Positions 17,885-26,059 of a DNA stretch of 64,000 nt are shown piece after piece; position 1 is the stretch's first letter, and the number at the start of each line of letters is the position of its first letter. The translations under genes and the position numbers were made by a program. This DNA comes from Acidobacteriota bacterium (GTDB lineage Bacteria > Acidobacteriota > Thermoanaerobaculia > Gp7-AA8): NCBI GenBank assembly GCA_003223645.1, contig QHVT01000003.1:62001-126000 (forward strand), written 5' to 3'. The notes beneath the pieces were generated by a model, which saw nothing but the letters and a program-made list of their open reading frames with translations, searched no databases and was not told the DNA's origin.

Positions 17885-18532
17885 CGCGTTCCGCTTCTGC
17901 GCCCGTCGCTGCATCCACGTCATCAGCCAGTACAGCGCGCCGATCGCGAGCGCGAAGCCGATGAGGTAATGCGACTTCTCTTTCAGCACTTCCGACATCG
18001 CCGACGGATCGTTCATCAGCTCCGGATGATCGCCGATCACTTTCGCGCCGAACCACGCCAGCGCGCTGCAGAAAATCGCCGCGCCGGTGACCGTCATGAT
18101 CGAGAACCACTTGAAGTTCATCCGGAACAAACCGGCCGGAATCGAGATGACATGGCGAATGACGGGAAGCAATCGCGCGACGAAGATGCCGCCCGCGCCG
18201 TACGCCCCGAACCACTGATCCGCTTTCGCGATTTTCTCCGGCTTCAGGAAGATGTACTTTCCGAAGCGGTCAACGAGCGGACGTCCGAACTTCCACGCGA
18301 TCCAGTAACTGACTGCCGAGCCGAACCACGAGCCGGCGGTCGCGGCGACGATCACGCCGGCGAAACTGAGGCGTCCCTGTGCGGCCCAATACGCGGCCGG
18401 CGGAATCACGATCTCGGCGGGGACGGGAAGCGCGGTGCTCTCCAGCGCCATCATCACGAAGATGCCGAGATAGCCCCAATCGAGAATGAACTGCATCCAT
18501 GTGGCGAGGAGATGGTGAAGGGTTTCTTGCAT
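17876..18532 (-). CDS. DedA/SNARE-associated family membrane protein
   Basis: 218 aa. ALESTALPVPAEIVIPPAAY, then GSWFGSAVSYWIAWKFGRPL and FVARLLPVIRHVISIPAGLF with the conserved GxxxSRxxP-type region (here ARLLPVIRH) place it in the DedA family of undecaprenyl-phosphate/phospholipid flippases. Four to five membrane segments. Convergent with the DinB-like gene. Confidence 0.9.
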   Translation of the reverse strand: MQETLHHLLATWMQFILDWGYLGIFVMMALESTALPVPAEIVIPPAAYWAAQGRLSFAGVIVAATAGSWFGSAVSYWIAWKFGRPLVDRFGKYIFLKPEKIAKADQWFGAYGAGGIFVARLLPVIRHVISIPAGLFRMNFKWFSIMTVTGAAIFCSALAWFGAKVIGDHPELMNDPSAMSEVLKEKSHYLIGFALAIGALYWLMTWMQRRAQKRNASN

Positions 18533-18558
18533 GAGGGCGGCGCATGCTACCAGACAAC

Positions 18559-19797
18559 TCAGCGCGCGGCGGAGAGGGCGGAGCGCTTGATTTTTCCCCG
18601 CTCATCGACCGGCATCGCGTCGATGAGTTTCACGATCCGCGGCACTTTGTGAGGCGAGAGCCGCGCCCGGCAATGCGAGCGCACGTGCTCTCGCGTGACG
18701 TCCGGCGTCGCGACGATCGCGGCCGCGACGACTTCTCCCCGCGCACCCGCCGCTTCGCCGTATACCTTCGCCTCGCGCACGCCGTCGAGCTGCAGGATCA
18801 CCGCTTCCACTTCCCGCGGGTTCACTTTCTTTCCCGCGGTGTTGATGAGATCGGACGCGCGTCCCGTCAGCACGAGCTCTCCGTCTTCGCGCATCGCGAC
18901 GAGATCGTCGGTGACGAATGTCTCGCTGCCGGCGACGGCGTTGCTGCGCACGGTCAGGCGCGAGTTTTCGATCGCAAGCTGAACGCCGTTCATCGCCGTG
19001 CCGACCGTTCCGCGCTCCGCTGCGCCGCCGATGCGGTCGTACGTGATGCCGCCCGTTTCGCTGCATCCGTAGAACGAATGGATGCCGATGCCGAAGCGCT
19101 CGCGGAAGCGGCGCGACGTCGACGCGGGAAGCGGCGCGCCGGCGGAGATGAACGTGCGTACCGTCTCGAAGTTGCCGTGCGCGGCGGACGCGAGGTGATC
19201 GAACACCATCGGGATCAGCGGCGCGACGGTGCAGCGATGTTCGTTCGCGAGCTCGATGAGCGTCTGCGGCAGATACGCGTTCGTCGCCACGATCGCAGTG
19301 CCTTGCACGAGAAGCGGCATGACGAGATTGCAGAAGCCGTAGGAGTGCGAGAACGGGATTGCGCCGAGGTTGATGTCGTCCGGCGCGAGGTTCATCGTGG
19401 AGCAGATGTTTTCGCAGTCGGCGATGAGATTCGCTTCGCTCGTGAAAATGCCTTTCGGTTTTCCCGTGGAGCCCGACGTCACTTTGATGATGCGCGTGCC
19501 TGCAGGAAGCGGCGGCGTGAACGTGTCGCGAATCATCGCGACTTCCGCGGGCGCGGCATCGCGGTCGATCGGGATCACGACGAGGTCGCGCTTCAGCGCT
19601 GCGAGGAACGTAGCGACGAACTCGGCCGAGTTCGGCAGCTGAATGGTGTGGTGCGGGCTTTCCAGCGCGCCCTCGATTTCCCGCGCTCTCTCCCACAACT
19701 CCGCCCGCGTCCAGACACGCCCCTCTTCGATCACCGCAACGGCGCGCGGATCGCGTTCGAGCAGGGTTAGAAATCGATCCAGCATCCGGAATACCAT
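18559..19797 (-). CDS. AMP-forming acyl/aryl-CoA or acyl-ACP ligase
   Basis: About 412 aa from the ATG at 19797 (alternative ATG 19785); longer readings run into the divergent ACP gene and are rejected. Adenylation motifs: VTSGSTGKPKG at about 107-116, FYGCSETGG, then LVLTGRASDLINTAGKKVNP and the C-terminal Lys in GKIKRSAL. ANL ligases activate carboxylates as acyl-adenylates. Small ligases like this, next to an ACP and ketosynthases, usually load a starter acid in aryl-polyene-type pathways; that role is inferred from context. Confidence 0.85.
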   Translation of the reverse strand: MVFRMLDRFLTLLERDPRAVAVIEEGRVWTRAELWERAREIEGALESPHHTIQLPNSAEFVATFLAALKRDLVVIPIDRDAAPAEVAMIRDTFTPPLPAGTRIIKVTSGSTGKPKGIFTSEANLIADCENICSTMNLAPDDINLGAIPFSHSYGFCNLVMPLLVQGTAIVATNAYLPQTLIELANEHRCTVAPLIPMVFDHLASAAHGNFETVRTFISAGAPLPASTSRRFRERFGIGIHSFYGCSETGGITYDRIGGAAERGTVGTAMNGVQLAIENSRLTVRSNAVAGSETFVTDDLVAMREDGELVLTGRASDLINTAGKKVNPREVEAVILQLDGVREAKVYGEAAGARGEVVAAAIVATPDVTREHVRSHCRARLSPHKVPRIVKLIDAMPVDERGKIKRSALSAAR

Positions 19798-19804
19798 CTT
19801 GCCC

Positions 19805-20074
19805 ATGACCGACTTCAAACACAAACTGAAAACGATGCTCATCGAGCGTCTGAAATTCGAGGACATGACGCCCGAGGACATCGATGATGACGCGCCGCTC
19901 TTCGCCGGCGGACTCGGCCTCGACTCGATCGACGCGCTCGAGATCGTGGTGATGCTGGAGAGCGAGTTCGGCATCAAAGTGAAAAACGAATCGGCCGCGC
20001 GCGACTACTTCGTGTCGATCTCGACGCTGGCCGCGTACGTCGAGGAGAAGCTCAACGAGCCGGTGTCGTCCTGA
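19805..20074 (+). CDS. Acyl carrier protein
   Basis: 89 aa. GGLGLDSIDALEIVVMLESE contains the Ser (in DSID) that receives 4'-phosphopantetheine, followed by the FGIKV helix of the carrier fold. It is a dedicated ACP rather than the housekeeping one: it is the first plus-strand gene of the ketosynthase cluster and is divergent from the AMP ligase (about 7 bp between starts). The stop overlaps the probable CTG start of the dehydratase. Confidence 0.92.
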   Translation: MTDFKHKLKTMLIERLKFEDMTPEDIDDDAPLFAGGLGLDSIDALEIVVMLESEFGIKVKNESAARDYFVSISTLAAYVEEKLNEPVSS

Positions 20075-20436
20075 ACTGGCTCGCGCGCCTCCCGCATCAA
20101 ATTCCTTTTCGCGCCGCGAGCGCGGCGCATCGCATCGATGAGAAAACGATCGCAGGCGTGTACGTCTGCACCGCGAACGACGCGATGCCGGCGGAGATCA
20201 TGATCGTCGAGGCGATGGCGCAGTTCGCGGGAGGGCTTGTGTTCGAGTCGCGCGGATTCTTCACCGGCATCGATCGCTGCGAAGTGTTGCGCGCAGTCGA
20301 ACCGGGTGACGTCGTCACGATTCACGTCGAGCTCGAAGCGGAGTTCGGCGGGACGTTTCGCTTCAGCGGCAGCGGCTCGATCGATGGAGTAGACGTCGTA
20401 CGTGGGAGGTTCTACCTCAGCAGTGCGCAAGCCTGA
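20071..20436 (+). CDS. Hotdog-fold 3-hydroxyacyl-ACP dehydratase-like protein
   Basis: About 121 aa if translation starts at CTG 20071, in a CTGA overlap with the ACP stop. That start keeps LPHQIPF, the conserved FabZ/ApeP opening; the first GTG (20158) would lose it. MIVEAMAQFAGGLVFE is the FabZ central helix region, but the GHFP loop carrying the FabZ catalytic His is missing (NDAMPAEIMIVEA instead). The ending VVRGRFYLS fits the hotdog sheet. It may be an ApeP-type dehydratase or a scaffold. Start and activity uncertain. Confidence 0.7.
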   Translation: MNWLARLPHQIPFRAASAAHRIDEKTIAGVYVCTANDAMPAEIMIVEAMAQFAGGLVFESRGFFTGIDRCEVLRAVEPGDVVTIHVELEAEFGGTFRFSGSGSIDGVDVVRGRFYLSSAQA

Positions 20437-21628
20437 TCTCTCGACGCGGATCGCGATCACCGGCGCGGGCATCGTCTGCTCGATCGGCCGCGACAAAGCG
20501 GAAGTGTGGCAGTCGATCGTCGACGCGCGTGCGGGCATCGCGAAGCTGACGCGATTTCCGGGCGAGACGTTTCCGACCGACCTCGCCGCGGAAGTGACGG
20601 CCGATCTTCCGAAGTCGCGGCGACTCTCGCGCACCGACCGGCTCGCGATCGTCGCCGCGAAAGAAGCGATCGAGCAGGCTTCCGAACATTCTCCGCTGCC
20701 GCGCGAGCGCGCGATCGTCTCCACCGGCACGTCGACCGGCGGTCTGCTCGAAGGCGAGGACTATTACTTCCGCCGCATCGTGCGCGGACGCCGCCACGCG
20801 CCCGCGTCGCTCGTGCTGCAGCAGCCGACATCGGGCCCGTCCGACGCCGTCGCGCGCGCCTTTCATCTCGGCGGCGGCGTCGTCTCGAACGCGACTGCCT
20901 GCGCGTCCGCCGGCGCCGCGATCGGCATGGCCGCGGACTACCTCCGCTCGCATCACGCCGACGTCGCGATCGCGGGAGGCAGCGACGCGCTCTGCCGCCT
21001 CACCTACAGCGGCTTCAACGTGCTGCAGGCCGTCGATCCCGAGCCGTGCGCTCCCTTCGACGCCGCGCGCAAAGGCATCACCCTCGGCGAAGGCGCAGGC
21101 TATCTCGTCCTCGAGCGATGGGAGGACGCCGTCGCGCGCGGCGCAAACATCCTCGCCGAACTTTGCAGCTACGGCGCATCGTGCGATGCGCATCATCCGA
21201 CGGCGCCGGCAGAAGACGGACGCGGCGCCGAAGCCGCCATGCGCGGCGCGCTCGCTGATGCGCGCGTCGACGCCGCGGCGATCGACTACGTCAACGCGCA
21301 TGGCACCGGCACCACGCTCAACGACTCCGCCGAAACGAAAGCGATCCTCGCTTCGCTGGGCGGCGGAGTGCCGGTGTCGTCGAGCAAGTCCTACTTCGGC
21401 CACACCCTCGGCGCCTCCGGCGCCGTCGAAGCCGTGGTCACCGTGCTCGCGCTGCAACACCAGACCGCGCCGCCGACGCTGCGCCTTCGCGAGCGCGCCG
21501 CCGACTGCACGCTCGACTACATCCCGGACACGCCGCGCCCGATGTCGCTGGAAAACGTCCTCTCCAACACATTTGGTTTCGGAGGGAGCAACGTGTCGTT
21601 GCTGTTTCGACGGGCCGAAGTAAACTAA
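20423..21628 (+). CDS. Beta-ketoacyl-ACP synthase (FabF-like, catalytically complete)
   Basis: 401 aa from GTG 20423 (GTG 20402 also possible). The condensing triad is intact: Cys160 in NATACASAGAA, His293 in NAHGTGT and His327 in SYFGHTLGASG; the end has NTFGFGGSN. Elongates acyl chains by decarboxylative condensation with malonyl-ACP. It overlaps the dehydratase gene and is paired downstream with a triad-less homologue, the KS-alpha/chain-length-factor arrangement of type II polyketide and aryl-polyene pathways. Confidence 0.93.
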   Translation: MRKPDLSTRIAITGAGIVCSIGRDKAEVWQSIVDARAGIAKLTRFPGETFPTDLAAEVTADLPKSRRLSRTDRLAIVAAKEAIEQASEHSPLPRERAIVSTGTSTGGLLEGEDYYFRRIVRGRRHAPASLVLQQPTSGPSDAVARAFHLGGGVVSNATACASAGAAIGMAADYLRSHHADVAIAGGSDALCRLTYSGFNVLQAVDPEPCAPFDAARKGITLGEGAGYLVLERWEDAVARGANILAELCSYGASCDAHHPTAPAEDGRGAEAAMRGALADARVDAAAIDYVNAHGTGTTLNDSAETKAILASLGGGVPVSSSKSYFGHTLGASGAVEAVVTVLALQHQTAPPTLRLRERAADCTLDYIPDTPRPMSLENVLSNTFGFGGSNVSLLFRRAEVN

Positions 21629-21635
21629 GCATCGA

Positions 21636-21860
21636 ATGACCCGGACTTTCACCGCAGTCTTTCAACCCGCCGATGAAGGTGGATTCGTAGCATGGGTCGA
21701 GGAACTGCCCGGCGCGAACACGCAGGGAGAAACTCTCGACGAAGCACGAGAGAATTTGCGTGAGGCGGTTGAGCTGATTCTGGAAGTGAATCGTGAGCGC
21801 TCGATGATGGATGTGGATGAAGCGGTGATCATTCGTGAGCCGCTCGTCGTGAACCTCTGA
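21636..21860 (+). CDS. HicB-like antitoxin, orphan
   Basis: 74 aa. FTAVFQPADEGGFVAWVEEL, PGANTQGETLDEARENLREA and VELILEVN form the partial RNase-H-like HicB fold. No HicA ORF is present on either side, and the gene sits inside the ketosynthase cluster, 7 nt after the KS stop. It may be a stand-alone regulator or a leftover of a toxin-antitoxin pair. It lacks a C-terminal DNA-binding extension. Confidence 0.8.
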   Translation: MTRTFTAVFQPADEGGFVAWVEELPGANTQGETLDEARENLREAVELILEVNRERSMMDVDEAVIIREPLVVNL

Positions 21861-21949
21861 TCAGCGCGGGACCGGCAGTCGAGGTCCTTGCAGATTTTTC
21901 GAGCCAGGGTCGTCTTTTCCGCTCGCGGTGGTATAACGCCGCGCCTCTC

Positions 21950-22963
21950 ATGACGCGCGTCCCCATCACCGGCATCGGTGTCATCGCGCCTTCCGCGATT
22001 GCGCCGATCGATCGCTTCGATACCACCGGCCTCTCCGCGCACACCGCCGCGCTGGTGCGCGACTTCAAGCCGAAGGACTACATCGCGCCGATGAAGATGC
22101 GTCGCATGAACGGGCTGTCGCGATTGGCGATGGCGGCGGCGAAGCTGGCGATCGCGGATTGCGGCGCTGTGCTTCCCGCGAACACCGGCGTGGCGATGGG
22201 GACGGCGTTCGGGCCGGTGCAGACGTCCGTCGACTACATGCGGGAGTATGTCGAGAAAGGCGCGGCGCTTGCGCCGCCGCAGTTGTTCGCGGAGTCGGTG
22301 GCGAACGCGCCGGGGAGTCACATCGCGATCGAGTGGGGGCTGCGCGGATTCAACGTGACGATCACGCAGCGCGAGTCGTCGGCGCTGGCCGCGGCGATGT
22401 ACGCGTGCGCACAGCTTGCGAAGGGAACGGTCCACGCGGCGCTAATCGGCGGTGTGGACGAAGTGAACGAGATGTTGTTCAGCGTCCTCGATCGCATCGG
22501 CGCGCTCGACGATGCGGGACTCGACGGAATGGTGATCGGTGAGGGAAGTGCGGTGCTCGTCGCGGGCAGCGCATGTGCGCGCGAGCCGTACGCGCATTTC
22601 TCGGGATTCGGAATCGCGCGCGATGCGACGGCGACGATCTCGGACTGGGGAAGCGATCACGAGAGCGTCGCGCGCGCGATGCGCGCGGCGATCGACGATG
22701 CGGAGATCGCGCTCGAGGACATCGACGCGGTTCATGTCTCGGCGAACGGCTCGCGGCGTTGCGATGCGCTCGAAGCGCGCGCACTCGACGCGCTGTTCGG
22801 CGCGAAGATGCCGCGGCTCGTGAACACGAAAAAAATCTACGGCGAGTACGCTGCCTCAGGCGCGCTGCAAATCGTCGAAGCGGTTCGCAACGTGGAGCGG
22901 CATCTGCTCGTGAATTCGATTTCGGCGGGGGGAGGGATCGTTTGCGCAGTGATCTCGCGGTGA
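21950..22963 (+). CDS. Chain-length-factor-like ketosynthase homologue (inactive)
   Basis: 337 aa, thiolase fold. N-terminus VPITGIGVIAP; IGEGSAVLV and SISAGGGIVCAVI correspond to conserved KS positions. All three catalytic residues are replaced: the Cys position reads TQRESSA, the first His NGSRR instead of HGTGT, the second EYAASGA instead of GHTLGASG. Loss of the triad beside an active KS is the pattern of chain-length factors. About 60 residues shorter than the KS. Its 3' end overlaps the glycosyltransferase start by 22 nt. Confidence 0.82.
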   Translation: MTRVPITGIGVIAPSAIAPIDRFDTTGLSAHTAALVRDFKPKDYIAPMKMRRMNGLSRLAMAAAKLAIADCGAVLPANTGVAMGTAFGPVQTSVDYMREYVEKGAALAPPQLFAESVANAPGSHIAIEWGLRGFNVTITQRESSALAAAMYACAQLAKGTVHAALIGGVDEVNEMLFSVLDRIGALDDAGLDGMVIGEGSAVLVAGSACAREPYAHFSGFGIARDATATISDWGSDHESVARAMRAAIDDAEIALEDIDAVHVSANGSRRCDALEARALDALFGAKMPRLVNTKKIYGEYAASGALQIVEAVRNVERHLLVNSISAGGGIVCAVISR

Positions 22964-23622
22964 TCATTCCCGCGTACAACGCGGAGCGGACGGTGGGGAA
23001 CGTCGTGATCGAGGCGCGCAGGCAGCACGAGCCGGTGATCGTCATCGACGACGGATCAGTCGACAAAACCGGCGATGCCGCGCGTGCGGCGGGAGCTGCG
23101 GTGGTGCTGCGTCACGACGTGAATCGCGGCAAGGGCGCGGCGCTGAAAACAGGATTCGCGTGGGCGCTCGACAACGAATACAGCGCGGTGATCACGCTCG
23201 ACGCGGACGGGCAGCATCTTGCTTCCGAGATCCCGAAGTTCATCGAGCAGTACGCGCGCGGAGGCGAGGACCTGATCATCGGCGGGCGCGCGCATCTCTT
23301 CATGCAGATGCTCCCGCGCCGCCGCAACGCGAATCGCTTTTCGGCGTGGTGCATCGCGAAATGCTCCGGCGCCGACATCACCGACTCGCAGAGCGGCTTC
23401 CGCCTCTACTCCGCGCGTCTCCTGCGCGCGCTGAAATTGCGCGCCGACCGCTTCGACATGGAGAGCGAAGTGATTGTGCTCGCCGCCAAGCGCAAGCTGC
23501 GCATCGTCACCATCCCGATCGAGCTCGGCTTCGTCGACGGTCTCGCCACCTCGCACTTCCGCCCGCTCGTCGACACGCTGCGCATCGCGTGGACGGTGAC
23601 GCGCGCGAAATTCCTTTGGTAG
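22942..23622 (+). CDS. Family 2 glycosyltransferase (DPM1-like)
   Basis: 226 aa from TTG 22942, chosen because a strong GGGGGGAGGG lies about 5 nt upstream. VIIPAYNAERTVGNVV and TLDADGQHLASEIPKF give the nucleotide-binding DxD region; DITDSQSGFRLYS is the acceptor-site motif typical of polyprenyl-phosphate sugar transferases. No membrane segments. Overlap with the CLF-like gene ties it to the cluster, suggesting glycosylation of a lipid or lipid-linked product (inference). The TAG stop coincides with the first bases of repeat E. Confidence 0.87.
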   Translation: MRSDLAVIIPAYNAERTVGNVVIEARRQHEPVIVIDDGSVDKTGDAARAAGAAVVLRHDVNRGKGAALKTGFAWALDNEYSAVITLDADGQHLASEIPKFIEQYARGGEDLIIGGRAHLFMQMLPRRRNANRFSAWCIAKCSGADITDSQSGFRLYSARLLRALKLRADRFDMESEVIVLAAKRKLRIVTIPIELGFVDGLATSHFRPLVDTLRIAWTVTRAKFLW

Positions 23623-23692
23623 TGGAGCGGCGGCCGCTCTCGGCCGCCGACGTTTCGCGAAAAATCGGCGGCCGAAGCGGCCGCCGCTCCAC
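23622..23692. repeat. Repeat family E (copy 2)
   Basis: GTGGAGCGGCGGCCGCTCTC ... CGGCCGAAGCGGCCGCCGCT then CCAC, inverted arms around a CGTTTCGCGAAAA centre. Shares its first base with the glycosyltransferase stop and lies between convergent genes. Confidence 0.9.
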
Positions 23693-23699
23693 AGGGACG

Positions 23700-25268
23700 T
23701 TACTTCGGCAACGGTTTTCGCGGCAACATCTCCGCGCGATTCGCCGCCTCCCACACGAACGTCGCCGCCACGACGGCGGCCTGCATCAAGTCGTCGCGCT
23801 GCAGGCGCTCGTACGTGTCCCAGTTCGTGTGATGCGTGCGCGTGCTGTATTCGATCTCGTCCTGGATGAACTGGAATCCGGGGATTCCGGCTTCGTCGAA
23901 CGAGATGTGATCGGTGCTCATCGTGTTGCGCATCGTGACGGCGGTGGCGCCGAGGTCGTGGAGCGGGAGGAGCCAGTCGGCGAAGATCGGGGCGACGGCG
24001 GCGTTTTCCTGCGCGTAGATGCCCCGCACCTTGCCGGTGCCGTTGTCGAGATTGAAGTAGGCGGAGATTTTCGCGTGATCGGGCTTGAGAACGAGCTCGC
24101 CCTTGTCCGTGGTTCGCTGTCCGAGCGGGAGCTTTGCTTGTTCCGGATCCTTCGGTGTCGTGCGCGACGCGAAGTGCTCGGCGACGTAGCCGCGCGAGCC
24201 GAAGAGTCCCTGCTCTTCGCCGCTCCAGAGCGCGATGCGGATCGTGCGCCTCGGTGCGATGCCGAGCGCTTTGATGATGCGCACCGCTTCCATCATCGCC
24301 GCGACGCCGGCCGCGTTGTCGGTGGCGCCGGTCGCGCTCTGCCACGAGTCGAGGTGCGCGCCTAACATCACGATCTCGCCTTTCTTGTCTGTCCCCGGAA
24401 TCTCGGCGACCGTGTTGTAGCCGTCCTTGTCCTGATCGTAGAACTGTGCGTGCAGGTCCACTTCGAGCTCGACGTTTTTCTTCGCGTCGATGAGGCGCGC
24501 GATGCGGTCGTAGTGTTCCGGTGCGAGCGCGATCGTCGGCACGCCCTGCGGCTCCTCGGGATTCCAACTGCCGAATCCCTGTTGCACGTTGAACGTTCCG
24601 CCGTCGCCGCGTCCGACCTGGATGAGCACCGCGATCTTCTCGTCCATCGCGAACTGGGCGAGCGCGCGGCGGAACTCGCGGCGCGTCTGCGCCTCGCGGC
24701 GCCGCGTGTCATTGAGCTGCGGGACCTCGTACGCCGCCAGCTTCTCGAGCTCCGCGTCGTCGTATCGCTCGAGCGCGGCTTTGTCCTGCGGCTTCAGCTC
24801 GCGCGCGTCGTTGATCATCACGATCGCGCCGGCGAGCTTGCCTTTGTTTTTCTCGAGGTCCTCTTTCGTCTCCAGCTTCACCTTCTTCACGATTCCGCGC
24901 ACCGGACCGTTCGTCGGCGGCGACCACGCGAGTCCCGCGGCGTAGAGCTGCTGCGTATCCGGCGCGAGCATGCGCACGACGCAGTAGTCGGACGTCCATC
25001 CGCGGCCGAACGGTCCCCACGACTCGAGATGCGCGTTCGTGAGACCAAACTCCGTCAGCTTGTCGCGCGTCCACTCGTTCGCCTTCTTCATGTTCGGCGA
25101 ACCCGTCACGCGCGCGCCGATCTGGTCCGTCAGCGCCTCGGCGATCTCCATCACTTTCGAATTGCGAAAGCCTTCCGCGCGGATGCGCGTCACGATTTGC
25201 AGGTCGGGTTGTTCGGCGGCGAGGGCGGCGGCGAGAAACAGAGAAAAGATGACAGTCCGCAGTTTCAT
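23700..25268 (-). CDS. Secreted M28-family zinc aminopeptidase
   Basis: 522 aa with signal peptide (MKLRTVIFSLFLAAALAAEQ). Metal and catalytic motifs of M28: GAHLDSW, GATDNAAGVA, WSGEEQGLFGSRGY and a late STDHISFDEAGIPGF. A PA-like insert occupies the region between about residues 130 and 270. Co-catalytic zinc peptidases of this type release N-terminal residues from peptides outside the cytoplasm. Convergent with the glycosyltransferase, separated by repeat E. Confidence 0.9.
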   Translation of the reverse strand: MKLRTVIFSLFLAAALAAEQPDLQIVTRIRAEGFRNSKVMEIAEALTDQIGARVTGSPNMKKANEWTRDKLTEFGLTNAHLESWGPFGRGWTSDYCVVRMLAPDTQQLYAAGLAWSPPTNGPVRGIVKKVKLETKEDLEKNKGKLAGAIVMINDARELKPQDKAALERYDDAELEKLAAYEVPQLNDTRRREAQTRREFRRALAQFAMDEKIAVLIQVGRGDGGTFNVQQGFGSWNPEEPQGVPTIALAPEHYDRIARLIDAKKNVELEVDLHAQFYDQDKDGYNTVAEIPGTDKKGEIVMLGAHLDSWQSATGATDNAAGVAAMMEAVRIIKALGIAPRRTIRIALWSGEEQGLFGSRGYVAEHFASRTTPKDPEQAKLPLGQRTTDKGELVLKPDHAKISAYFNLDNGTGKVRGIYAQENAAVAPIFADWLLPLHDLGATAVTMRNTMSTDHISFDEAGIPGFQFIQDEIEYSTRTHHTNWDTYERLQRDDLMQAAVVAATFVWEAANRAEMLPRKPLPK

Positions 25269-25294
25269 CGGCCGCGTAGTGTAATGGAAGCTGC

Positions 25295-25993
25295 ATGAAC
25301 GTCACGCGCACGGCATCGGCCGCGTTCACCGTCGCATTCGAGAGCGAGAGCGAGCTGCGCGACGAGCATCGCGACAATCTCTCGATGGGCGGCCTTCGCT
25401 TGCAGACGACCGAATCGATCGCGCTGAACACGACGATTCTTCTCACGCTGCGCGGTCCGTTCGGCGGAGAGGCGATCGCGAAGGCAACGATCGTCGCGCA
25501 ACTTCCGGACGGACTCGCGCTCGCCGTCGACGGCGATGCGGAAGAGCGACTCGCGCGATTGCTCGCGAAGCTGGAGACGGATGCTGCGTCACCCGCGAAC
25601 CTGTGGGAGCGAATGCGCGCGCTGACGCAAACCGAAAAGCTGCTGCTCGCGGTGAAGGCTGATCGTCCCGAGCGCGCGGTGCTGCTGCAGGACAACGATC
25701 CGCGCGTGCTGCTCTCGCTGCTGCGCAATCCGCGGATCACGGTCGACGAAGTCGTGCGCGTCGCGAAGTCGTCGTACCTCACTTTTCAAATCGCGGACGT
25801 GATCTCGAAGACCGGCCAGTGGATGTCGAACCTCGACGTCCGCATCGGCCTGATTCACAACGCGAAGACGCCGCAGCCGCTCGCGCTGCGCATCCTGCCG
25901 ACGCTGCCCGACGCCGAAGTGCGCAACATCGCGCGCAGCGGAACGAACATGGGCCTCAAGACGGCGGCGCTGCGGCAGCTGGCGGCGAAGTGA
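25295..25993 (+). CDS. PilZ-like N-terminal domain protein with helical C-terminus
   Basis: 232 aa. The first 90 residues (DNLSMGGLRLQT, then a beta-rich stretch ending ATIVAQLPDG) resemble a PilZ domain with the D/NxSxxG element; the RxxxR pair is weak (RDEHRDN). Residues 110-232 are helical and repeat-like (DPRVLLSLLRNPRITVDEVV), similar to HEAT-type repeats. A c-di-GMP response is possible but the incomplete motif makes it tentative. Divergent from the M28 gene. Confidence 0.55.
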   Translation: MNVTRTASAAFTVAFESESELRDEHRDNLSMGGLRLQTTESIALNTTILLTLRGPFGGEAIAKATIVAQLPDGLALAVDGDAEERLARLLAKLETDAASPANLWERMRALTQTEKLLLAVKADRPERAVLLQDNDPRVLLSLLRNPRITVDEVVRVAKSSYLTFQIADVISKTGQWMSNLDVRIGLIHNAKTPQPLALRILPTLPDAEVRNIARSGTNMGLKTAALRQLAAK

Positions 25994-26000
25994 CGGGGCG

Positions 26001-26059
26001 GTGTGGTGCGGGCTTTCCAGCCCGCCCTTCCGGGGGACAGGCTGGAAAGCCTGTCCTAC
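26001..26059. repeat. Repeat family D (copy 2)
   Basis: GTGTGGTGCGGGCTTTCCAG then CCCGC ... GACAGGCTGGAAAGCCTGTC then CTAC. The end of the repeat contains the stop codon of the convergent MinD-like gene (26056-26058). Confidence 0.82.

Noticed and set aside
18559-19977. AMP-ligase start at 19977
   Set aside because: The extra 60 residues overlap the divergent ACP gene and show no adenylation-domain similarity.
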